This document shows positions 12,001 to 24,000 of a DNA stretch of 64,000 bases, piece by piece. The DNA is from Aplidium turbinatum (taxonomy: Eukaryota; Chordata; Ascidiacea; Aplousobranchia; Polyclinidae): NCBI GenBank assembly GCA_918807975.1, contig OU964921.1, forward strand, positions 44,728,498-44,792,497, written 5' to 3'. The position numbers were made by a program, and so were the translations under genes. Below the pieces are notes generated by a model. That model was given only the letters and a program-made list of their open reading frames with translations, searched no databases and was not told where the DNA came from. Numbering within the stretch: the first letter of the stretch is position 1; each line of letters starts with the position of its first letter.

Positions 12001-15000
12001 AAACGATAGTAATCTATAAAAATCCGCCCCGATAGCTCAGTTGGTTAGCGCGTGACTTCGGGAACGAAGAAGCTTCAAGATCAAGCGGTGTTGGTTTGAT
12101 TCTCGGGGTGTGCGCTTGAGCACCGACAACAACACTTCAACAATCGGAAAACTTCACTCTGCCAATCTCGGTAACTGGCCCTGCGTCAAGAGTCTCTAAA
12201 AGTATGTGAAACTACCAGGAATAACCTATCAAGGCTTTGTCAGTCTGAGGATAAAGATTCCAAAACCAAACCAAACGCTGAGCAAACGTTTTGACAACTA
12301 CAGTGGATTCATCTTCAGCGACGTTTAGTGAACATTTGTATTTTGTTTTGTTGTCCTAAGTTGAATGTTATTTTTACAAAACTTCATCGTGAGCACGCCA
12401 TCAGGCAACTATCATGAACTTGCAGCTCCAGGTCCGTATATTGCTCATACTTCATTTCATTCTGCTTTGGCCTTAAGGCTTACTAGTGGGATTTAACCTG
12501 TTTTTGCTTAAAATACAGTATGTTCATCCAACAATGTGTTCAGCATCCTAACTCCAGTTCGCAAACATTCAACCACAACTGTTGCATATAAATTCAATCT
12601 TGTTCCGCATATTTATATACGACATTGTCACATTACTTGTTTTTACGTAAAAGGTAAAGGTGGTCCCAAACTTGATTGAAGTGTCGGGTATGAGAAGGTA
12701 ACGGTTCTCATTGTACTAAGCCTTCGACAATAAGCAAAGTAGGGTGGCCAATTTCTTTCTCTTAGCCGCCTTTCCTGCAGCAATTTTGCCCACTCAATTT
12801 ATTACACCCTAGGTAGAGGTGAGCGGTGTTTTCAACAACCAGCTGAAGCCGGGAGTCGAACCAGGTTTGCATAATTGGAAAGCCAACGCCTTATTCGTTG
12901 TGTCATCCCACTGTTTTTATGTAGCTGTAATAATATTTTAATATATAATTTTGAACTAACTGGTTTTGTCACGGTTTAATGCACAGGCGATGGAGGAGTT
13001 GAAACACGTCACAAACGAAGCAAACCAACCAACCGTGTCTAGATCATGCTTAGAAAAGATTCAAGCTTTGCTGAAAGTCATGGAAGAATTTCACATCCCT
13101 GAAGATCAGCTCAAAGCCTCATACGATGCTTCCTACTGTTTAGTGAACAAACTCCGAGTAAAGTCGATTTTGATGCAGAATAATTTTTATTAGAATCCTA
13201 AATCAGGGGTGTGGATTGTGGAATCCGGAATCCGGCCAAGGATTCCCAAGGCCAGCTTCCTACCCGGTCATTCCATAGTCCATCCACCTGTGTGCCCTAC
13301 CCTGAATCTCCCTGAAGTGCAATTCATTATTTCTTATCATCAGCTCATTAACTACGTTTTAACTACGTAAAAGTTGGTTATTATAGCAGTTCATCAAGAG
13401 CAGTAGTTCGTAGTAAACAAATGATGAAGTTGAAATCTAATTATTGTGTTTTCTTTTGTTCAGGCATTAATCAACAAGCCATAAAAGTATCTTATTCAAG
13501 AAGAAACAAATATTTAAATTCAATGTTAACATTTGCATGCAATATTTAAAAATAAACTTCTGATCCTCACAGGAACTGGATGAACTAGCTGAGATCATAG
13601 AGCAGGCAAAGAAGACAAGTTCCGACAGGCATGTGCTGGAGAAGCTGGAGCGTCAATTGCAAACTTGCGTCAACCTCGACATCTTACCTCTTCAACTTCA
13701 AGATGGAGTGGATGCGGTTGAGAAGTTGAACAACCGAGTTGAGGTGGGCGGCCTTGGCTTCAGATTGAACAGTTCAGTCGTGTTTATGCTCACCTCCATG
13801 GTGGCCTTTATACAGATCGATATACGTAGTTCTCATAGTTGAGATTTATATTAGATTACATGGATTATGATGATGATGATGATGATTAGCTGGGAAGTTG
13901 GACTAATAGAAGACTGTAAAGTTGAAACTAATAGCCCTGACAGCAATATTCGTTTTTTTACATTGCTACAACTTCTGCAAACGTTTAATTAATGTACATA
14001 GGAAAGGCTTTGCTGTCTGGGAGGAGCTTGGTGGTCTTTATTCTCTCTCATTACAGTATGTTCTCTGTGCCAGGACATTGGTCTCTATTGTGAAACAATC
14101 GAGCTTGTTCTCTTCGTTACTTTTCAAATTAAACGTTTGTTGGCCGAGTCGTATTCAAATTTTGCCCAAAATTTATTTACCAGAGTTGCAAGGTTACAAG
14201 AGTTCTTCATTTTTTTTTTAAATTTAAGATTTTCCATCAATTTTAACTTGGTGTCGCTGCTCAGTAAAATATGAAGTTTGAAAAACAAAACGCGGAAACA
14301 ACAATAAATTGTGATAACATCAGTTTTCTCTCGTAATTATCTCTCGTCCATCATCCTATTCAAGTAGTGGGCTATTTCTGTTGTATTAGTTTGGAAGATC
14401 TATTTTCAAAGTTACTAATTGTTCAATGAAAACCTCTTGATCAAGTCAACTTCTCCTGTTCTAGGTGTTGGAAGGTTTGAAAGATCTCTCCCTCACTGCT
14501 CGAAACACCGCATCAGGAAGAAGTTGCCTGGTCAACCTCAGCAAACAGATTGAGATGGCCGAAGAGGTGAACATCACTTCTGAAATCTTGGACGAAGCGC
14601 GTCGAACAAAAGAAATATTGAAACTCCGGATCAAGGCGAGTGGACGCTTGTGTTTGTTAGTGACGTCACCATCATTCATTGTTATTTAATAGACAATGTA
14701 ACCTAAACAGGAACGGGTTTTGTAAAGAAATCTGGGGAATAACGAGGGTTTTTACAGAATAGTCACTGATACAAAGATATTATTAAAAAGGCAAAACTGC
14801 AACTGAAAAGGACGGAGCTAGGTTGGGGTCTGTTGGTGTCTATTGAGAAATATTCAGACTTTTTTTAAGACTTGTATGGAGACTTTTTTTTGAAACTTGT
14901 ATTGAGAACTATTGAGACTTATTTTCTTTTTTACATTCTTCTTTCGTATTTTTACGATTAGTTCTGACACTTCCAGAGATTGGAGTGTCTGTTGTCTGTT

Positions 15001-18000
15001 GCTTTCATTTTAGCATGTTGATCTGGATTTTTGATGAATATATGAATCAAAAATGGATTGAATTGTTTGTGCTGGCAGAGAAACACAGCGTTGAATAGTT
15101 CTAAAAACAAAATTTTCGGTACAGATTCTCGACGAATTGAACTCTCTCACTGAGGAGGCGATTCTAGTTCGACCTGTTACCAAAGAGTTTTACGAAAAGC
15201 TTCAGAGACACATCGAACTGGCCAAGACCATGAAAGTACCAGAGCACTCGTTGAAGAGTGCCAATGAAGCCTTCACCTTGCTCACGAAGCAGCTTGAAGT
15301 AAGAACATTCAAGAGTTCAAACCGTATTGATTTGATTCTGTCGCGTACGTAAAGATACAGTGTTGTAAGCGCGATGTTTGAGACATTGTGACAATGTAAC
15401 GACTCTCCTTCTATTCACGCTCTTCAATGTGACGTGACAAACGCAATAACTGGTGAATCGATTACTTGATGGATTTTGTTGTTCAATACAGTAGAATGCC
15501 ACAGCACAAACAAGAATTTTCTTTTACACACAAAATATCAAATAAAGTTACATTGCAACTTGCAAGTGCACAACATTGAAGAGAACTCGTTAGATATTGT
15601 CACACCGGTTCGAGAAAGCCTTCCGCTTTTCAACGTAACTTGGAAAGATCAAAAGTGGGCTGGGAATGGCTTTGTATGACGTAATAAGCTGGTAGTTTAT
15701 GCCGCTGGTTTGCACTTTGCAGCCGACGACGACACGCGTTTATTTTGATTGGTTGCCAAGGTATTGCCACATTTTAAGCAGGAAAGAAATAGAAGTAAGA
15801 AGATTACAGAAATTGTGTCGTCACAAAAAGATACATTGGAAAATGCATTTTGTAACTACAGCATCCTGTCTTCACAAGAGTTTTTTAAAGCGGAGTTTTC
15901 TCTTCCGCTTAAGAATAGAGCATTTGACTAAAAGCTTCGTGTTTGTATTGGCCACTCATCCATCAATGTGGAGATTCAGGTGCCAAGTAGATGGATTATT
16001 ATTATTACAGCACTTATATTATGAAGTAAAATAGCGTGCAATGCTTTTGGGTTGTTTGAACTACAACCTTTCGATAATCAAATTCTAGCCTCATGATCCA
16101 AGTTGTGCTAGTCCATGGATGGGGTGAAGTGGACGAGAGCACCAGGGGAAGAGAAAGCAAGGTTGTCATTGTAAAGGGCTTACAGCGTTTCAGTAGGGGT
16201 GGTATGGCCAGTTCCCATTTTTTCGTTGCAATTCTTGCAGCAAGTTCTTCTGTGTACCTCCACTTCCCGTCTTCCACGAATTATAGAAGACAGAGAAGTG
16301 GAGATACACATAAGAACTTGCACCCAGTCACATATCGCGCTCACTTTTCAGGTACTGGACGATCTTAAAACAACAATAACTGAAGCTAGAGATCCAAACG
16401 CGACTCTGTCCAGCGTGACGAAGCTCGAGAAAACCCGAAGCGCAGCAGAAGATCTCCACATACCTGAAGATTACTTGAAAGAGTCTCAGAAAGTGCTTGA
16501 GATGCTAAACCGACGTTTGAAGGTATTGTTTTATTAGATCTCGACTTCAGGAAAGAGAGTGTTTCTGTGCCAAAAGCAAGCAAGCAAACACCATCGGTTA
16601 AACATAGTAATTCACATAGTATTTATATTTAGTCGTCATCTCCGCTTGAAGTAGATTGCGCATCTATATTTCGCATAATTATATAACAACAATACATTTC
16701 GACTGATTTTTAAGCTTTTGCAGTAATGATTTTATTAATAACACTTTACCGTGATATTGCATAAGATTGCTTGCAACAACTATGTGCTGCTCGCAGGTGA
16801 TGGCCGAATTGGACGCTGTGGTAGCGGAAGCAGGCCTTCCCAAGTCCGGAAAAGAGGAGTCGATTAACCTGAAGAAGCACATCCAAGAAGCAGAAGGACT
16901 CCTCATCACACAGTCCCAACTACAAGAAGCCCATAACGTTTTGGGTCAACTTGCTCAACGCATCACGGTGAGACATAAGAGGAGTGCTGTAGCCGTTCTT
17001 TACTAAGAATATTTGTGTATTTTGTAGATTTCGACCAACTTCAGCAAGCTTACTCAATACTCATGTTCAGCAGGTTGTTCATGTTTGACAAGCTTGTTCA
17101 TGTTCAGCAGGTTGTTCATGTTCGACAAGCTTGTTCATGCTCAGCAGGTTGTTCATGTTTGACAAGCTTGTTCATGTTCAGCAGGTTGTTCATGTTCGAC
17201 AAGCTTGTTCATGTTCAGCAGGTTGTTCATGTTCGACAAGCTTGTTCATGTTCAGCAGGTTGTTCATGTTCGACAAGCTCACTCATGTTCGGCAGGTTGT
17301 TCATGTTCGACAAGCTTGTTCATGTTCAGCAGGTTGTTCATGTTCGACACGCTTGTTCATGTTCAGCAGGTTGTTCATGTTCGACAAGCTTGTTTATGTT
17401 CAGCAGGTTGTTCATGTTCGACAAGCTTGTTCATGTTCAGCAGGTTGTTCATGTTCGACAAGCTTGTTCATGTTCAGCAGGTTGTTCATGTTCGACAAGC
17501 TTGTTTATGTTCAGCAGGTTGTTCATGTTCGACAAGCTTGTTCATGTTCAGCAGGCTGTTCATGTTCGACAAGCTCACTCATGTTCGGCAGGTTGTTCAT
17601 GTTCGACAAGCTTGTTCACGTTCAGCAGGTTGTTCATGTTCGACAAGCTTGTTCATGTTCAGCAGGTTGTTCATGTTCGACAAGCTCACTCATGTTCGGC
17701 AGGTTGTTCATGTTCGACAAGCTTGTTCACGTTCAGCAGGTTGTTCATGTTCGACAAGCTTGTTCATGTTCAGCAGGTTGTTCATGTTCGACAAGCTAAC
17801 TCATGTTCGGCAGGTTGTTCATGTTCGACAAGCTTGTTCACGTTCAACAGGTTGTTCTTCGTTCCAGAAGTGACGCGCTAACCAATTGACATGTTCGACA
17901 AGCTTGTTCACGTTCAGCAGGTTGTTCATGTTCTTAAAACGTGCGACCAAGCAAAGTTCTGTCGGTTGCTACAAACCACATGAATGAACAGAACATGATT

Positions 18001-21000
18001 CAATGTCATTTTTATAAGGTTTAACCCGGCATAGTTTTGAACCCACGCCTACCGGTTCAGGTGCTAGCACTCTATCCATTGGGTTCAGCAGGCAACAGCG
18101 TAAATCTTTAATATTATTACAGACAAGGAAGAAGCTTGTCTTCTTAACAGAAGAAGCGAGTGTTCCAACAGCTGCGCAATCGCACAAAGATAAACTTCAA
18201 GAATGTATCCAATTCGCTCAAGATCTTCAGATACCAGAAGATGAACTGACAGAACCACAAAGAACTCTGGACTTGTTGGAGGAACGGTTAACTGTGAGTT
18301 CATATTAGGAAGGTCATCTGGCTTCATTTGTTGGAAGGCTCTGCTAGGCTGCTGTTAGATCTCTGCAAACGTCGTTCAATGAAGCGAAAACGCGTATAGA
18401 AAAACTAATTATTAAATATCAGAAACAATGTTTCAAGTTGTCATGTATGCTGTGCAATTTGAAAATGGGTAACGCTTTCTTTTAAAAGTTTTAAATTTTA
18501 CAACACATGCTTTCGTTTTGCATCTTTCCTTCTATCTTGTGAGTTGTCTTGTGTTTTTTTGTTTAAATTTTTTGGACGTGCCATGTGTTTGCTGGTGCGA
18601 GTATTCTTCTTAGCCATTCATGTGTGGTTTGAACGTTTGTGTAAAGGTTAGATGCCTCTCAGAAACAACAATTGCGATTAAATGGAGTGTGGAATTAAAA
18701 GATACCACCTAATGGAAGCATCATAGCTGCAATTCATCTTTTGATCCAACAACGTTCGAAAGTTTTCCCCGTTTGCATTTTCTTGTTTTGTTCTTGGCCT
18801 CCACGCTTCTCCTCTATAAGCCAACATCATGTAACGTCGCCACTTTTACTTTTGTTGAGAAAATGTCATAAAGCTTAGACCTGCGTGATGATCCACTCAG
18901 TTGGTTAGATGAGCTGTCCGCTTGGTCACGTGATTAAATATTTAGGAGAGCGTTTGACAAAACTCATAAAAATTTTCAATTTTAATGAAATTTTTTTCAT
19001 TTTGTTGACTTTGACTTTTGTCTTCCGATGACGTCACAGGCGAGAGAGAGTTTGAGAATCGTCACAGAGGAGGCGCGAGATCCCGCCTCCTCTCATGACT
19101 GTGCGAGGAGGCTCCAGCATGCCATGAATGAGGTGAAGGACCTCGGCATCCCACATGAGCTCATCTCTGACTCCAACCAAGTTATGCAGATCTTAAAGAA
19201 GCGTATTAGGGTGAGTACCTTGTCATTATAACAAGCAGAAGAATCTTCTAACCAAGCTAAGCTGTAAATAAATTGTGGACCAAGATGTTGCTTCGACTCC
19301 AAAGCATTTTCGAGTTCACTTAAGTTTACAACACTGTCCACTGCATGCGATCACATTGCTTGGCAGATGATAACTTCTTAAAAGTATAAGGACGCCTCTG
19401 ACTGTCTTGTAGCTCCACTCGGCTATGCAGCCGAAGCTGAATAGTAACAAACTGTAAACATATCAACTTGTATTTTCTTACTTAACAGTAACTTGATTCT
19501 TCAGATTGTTCAAGATTTGAAACCGATAACAGACGACGCCGAACACCCGGATTCTGATTTTTTGGCGATGAAGAGGCTCCGAAAGCAATTGGATGTGGCG
19601 GAGGTCTTGCGGATCCCTCCCGAGATCACCGAGCCCTCCAACATCGTCTTCAAGAAACTATTTGAACGCATGGAACGGGTTGGTATTCATTGTTTGACAA
19701 CAATAGGAAACAGTGATGTTGCCACAGCGTTGCATGGCACGATTGCAGACATGGCCGGGATGCAGATTCTATCGATGATGACCAAAAACTTAAGTTCATA
19801 TTGTGTCTTAATCCTGTTTGACATGCTGGTTGGTTGGTTTTGAATCTTATCCCCGGACTGACTAAGCCTTTGATAGAATATTCCTGGCCGTTTTGCATAC
19901 TTGTAGAGGCTTTGAACGTCTGACGCAGGGCCGGTCACCGAGATTGACAAAGTAAAATTTCCGATTGTTGTTGAAGTGTTGTCTGTGAACTCTTCCATCC
20001 ACTAGGTGCCGCTAAATGGAGAGCAGTCTTGAAATGCGTTGCTCAAGCGCAGGGGTCACCAAACTACGGCCCGCGGGCCGGAACCGGCCTGCGAACTGAT
20101 TTTATCCACCCGCCACGTGCTGCGGAAATAACAGCTGCACTACAACTGTTAAGGAAAAAAGTTACCAAACTTTTTGTAAAGGACTGACGTTGCTGTTGAG
20201 CTACACCAGTGGTTCTTAACCTGGGCGCTACCGCCCCCTAGTGGGCGCTGTTAACTATTAGAGGGGCGGAAATATTCAGGGGGCGTTATAGGGGGCGCTA
20301 CATTCAGAAGGTGTAACGATATTTTCCTCACTGCAAATTTGCTTTAGTAGTTCTGCTGGGGGTACGAGAATCCACCGAGGATGAGGAGCTATATACAGTA
20401 TAGAGATTGTGTTTAACAAGGGAAGTAGTGATTCTCTCTCAGAGCATTCTATGTTGGCCTATACAGCACAATGCACAACACCATCCGACAAGCGTGGACG
20501 TCGGATGGTGTTGTGCATGGTCTTTGTTGTTGATAATGGGCATTGTTTCCCTTTCCTTGTAGTAAGTAAATGGCATTTTGTGGTCAGCTTTTGGCAGGGA
20601 CAGCGGGCAGGCAGTGCAAGCAAACCATAAGGACTGGTCATAATAATAGTCAGTCAATAATGGTTATTAGTGTAACTCTTACTAACTACTAAAAAATCAG
20701 CAGAGATGTGCCTTAAGACTTTTAAGTTAAGAGCCTTAAGGCACATCTGTGCTGATTTTTTAGTATTAAAACTAACATCGGCTTAAACTAGTTTTTTCTT
20801 ACTAACTAATTACTACTGGCTGTAGGCTAGCCTTATAGTCTTGGAAGAAAATGTCATTAGTAGGCTACAGCCCTTATATTATGGTGGGCGCCAGACTATG
20901 GAAATCTCTGAAAAGGGGCGCTGGGGAAAAAAAGGTTAAGAACCACTGAGCTACACGCAACCTGCTAATGATTTTTCCATATTGTTTCTTCTTATGACAT

Positions 21001-24000
21001 CACAAACTTTGTTGTTCAAAACACCAATGTTTCATCAGTGCGATATCTCTGTTTAGGCAAGTCATACCAGCCAGACTAGACATCATCAGCAGAAGGATTT
21101 GGACAATTCAAGTCAATAGAGATTCTAAATAGTTGTATATCTTTTCGCAATTTGCATTCGGCCCGCAGCTGTTAATCTCGCAGCAATCCGGCCATCAGAG
21201 AAAAAAGTTTGGTGACCCCTGCTCAAGCGCATACTCCGAGAGTATAACTAGCGCCGTGCTTTGACTGAGCATCGAATACACGTGTGACGGATTGTTCGTT
21301 CAGTACATTAACCCGCCGTATAAACCAACATTAAGCATTGTAGCCTATGTTCCCAACCACGGTTATTACAAAATATTTTAACATTGTTAATTCACTGTCT
21401 ATCTTATCGTGAGAAATTGCTTTATTGACTCCAAAAACATCATCATGTCTGACTTGTGCTTGAAAAGATTTCTGTTTTGACTTTTATAACTTTTTATTTT
21501 CTACAAAAACAATTCCAAGATACCTTGAGTAATGAGTAGTATAATATTGTAGGTTACAATATCCCGTAATGGCCTAACAGGTAACTATCGCATTATTGAA
21601 ACTTTTCTATCGGTTGGATTGAAGGTTTAAGTGAACTGCTAAAGTCACATAAAACAGTTTTAAGCAAAGAATGTTAAAGATTTGTAAAGCAACAGTGAAC
21701 CATATAGACTATTGAACGATGTGGTGCTGGTGGTCATGAAAAATCATTCTGTTTACAAACAGGAAGATGCTTTGACCATTAAACTATTTCAAATAATGTA
21801 ACTTAATTAAAATGGTTTTTAAATTCCTGCCTTCAATTTGAATTGTTGATTGTCAGATTAAAGATTCCCTGATGGAATGCAAGCTAAGAGCCTGTCAAGC
21901 CAACGCAAACGTATACACTCTACGGAGCATGCAGGATCAGATAGACCACGCAGATAGTCTCCACATTCCAAAAGAGGAGTATCCTGAGGCTTACAAAGCT
22001 TACAAGTCACTGAAGGGCAGAGAAAAGGAGGTTGGTGTCACATACGTCCGAAGGTTGCCTCCAAAGTACTTGCTTTAGTATACGAGCGCAATAGAATAGC
22101 GAATATACATAATAGCGATCGGTTAGAAAAGCGTCAATCACCACCCGAAACTACTATGATGCTGAAACACGCAGGCTGCGTTTGATTGATTGAATCTTTA
22201 TCCTCGGACTGGGAAAGCATCACAATATAGTCACACTATTGCCAGAGAAAATGACGCGGCACAATTACGTTTCAAAGAGGCCATCTTCATAAGCAGACAT
22301 AATCCAAAAATCAACCTAATCTACTAACAATTGATTCAACAAAGTTTCACAGCAATAGCGCCTAACAGCACAGAAACTCAACAGCCGGCAGTCTCAAACT
22401 AAACCAAAGAGCCACATGAAAGAACCACTCACTAAATTCAACACCATTCGTCATAGCACATGACTAGGAAACTGTGTTCCGAAAGCTCGTGTAATTCGAT
22501 ATTACCACAATGAACTCGCAGCATCAGGCTTAAACAGATCGCTAGTATCTACACTGTGAAGTAAGCAACGATCATGCTGCTAAAAGCGAAACTCAATCAA
22601 GTGCATAGTCTTAATACTTATAGCAAGAAATGTCGTTGCTGAAGGTATCGTCCTTTGAAGCGGAAGGGTAGGTCGAAAGTTTGAGTTCAATTTTTGCATT
22701 TACAGTCTGAACTAACTAAATTAATCTGAAAACTACTCGCTTGACTTCTATTTGAATAAGCACTTTCCAATAAAACCTTTTTTCCAATCTATGGATCAAT
22801 CCTTGTATCTCTTTTCCATAGACGTACGGACAGGTTTTGATCAATAAACTCTAGTGGTTTTGATTGACAGCGAATATATCTCTCGTATTATAACCGTCTC
22901 TTCAAGTACATGCGAAACTAATTGGATAAAAGCTTCCTAAGAAGTTTTCTCAGTCTGGTAATGAAGATTCTCGCAATCGAGCAACTGTCATACGTTGAAA
23001 CGAACAAGTTGTTCCTGAAACGACCATTTAATAGGTTTTAATGAACTAAGAAACGAAGTACATCTGCTAAACACAAGCCATAAATATAAAGCAAACAAAG
23101 TAAGTCAGTCTCGCACGATCAGAACATAAAGCAACAGAAAGTCCCTCTAACTGAACACTGCAAGAAAGGTTCTAATGAAAACGAGCTTGCTGAGATTGAG
23201 TGAGCCAAGAGGCGCGAACAGAGAAAACAATCAAGGTAAAGCGCGCCGAGCAGAGAAACCATAACGTACAAACATACATAAAATAAACGTCAATTTACAA
23301 CAGTTTCTATCCAAGGAATCACCTTCTCTTGCAACGAGCATGCATTTCCTGCCCCACCCCACCACAATCGCATAGCACGAACCCATTATGAGAGACCAGC
23401 TGCTATTTTTTGTAAAATAAAAGAAACATTTGCTTAAATGTGTGGGATTTCTGGCAAAGCCTAGTTCAGCTGGTTTCGCATTAAATGTTTGGTTTTAAAA
23501 CTTTTTGTTAAAGATACCTTTACATTTACAAGCTCTTTATATTTTATTCAGATTGACAAAGAATATAATTTCCTTATCAATTTTCAGGTGGATACTCTGA
23601 AGATGGATTTACGGAATGCGTTGTCAAGCGTGGACACTACTTTCATGAGGAATGCTCTCCAAAAAGCCATATCATCCTCCGATTTTCGTAATTGGAATCC
23701 GGAAGACACAGAGTGGAAGGAATTACTCAAAAAAGCGGAAGACGTCCAGGGAACTCTTATGCTTCGGGATGCCATGAAAAGCAGTTTGGAGAATGCGATA
23801 AAAGATAAAGATATTGAACCGTAAGATCAATAATTGGTCTTTTTGAAATTATTGAAATTGATGTCGTATCCAGGCTTACGCCCGGTGGTTAAAGGTTTAG
23901 ATTAAGTGGACGGGAAAGCAAAAGAAGCCAATCTCCGTGTTCACTTCCAAGCGTGCCACTAAGTGTTCTGCCGGGTACACACTTGTTTGCCCTTCAGCGG

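Larger units (their letters stand above)
11897..12986 (+). other. Gene A intron with SINE-A and SINE-D
   Basis: Non-coding. SINE-A lies at about 12029-12277 and SINE-D at about 12645-12914. The 370 bases between them show nothing recognisable. Confidence 0.5.
19838..21260 (-). repeat. SINE-A copy split by nested hAT MITEs
   Basis: The SINE tail and body occupy 19838-20049 in reverse orientation. The remaining head resumes at 21230-21260 (TCCGAGAGTATAACTAGCGC). Between the two parts lies a complete hAT MITE flanked by an 8-bp target duplication. Confidence 0.75.

Noticed and set aside
12029-12100. Functional tRNA gene
   Set aside because: It has A and B boxes, but the stems do not close and it continues into a shared SINE body. 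Other tRNA-like stretches (2399, 26860, 45410, 63550) are also SINE heads.
17015-17881. Three overlapping open frames (288, 222 and 222 codons)
   Set aside because: Produced by the 37-bp repeat, which has no stop in any + frame. Lies between two well-supported exons, in an intron.
2916-22030. Spectrin repeats
   Set aside because: Spectrin repeats are about 106 residues with conserved Trp in helix A. These are 57-67 residues without that Trp.
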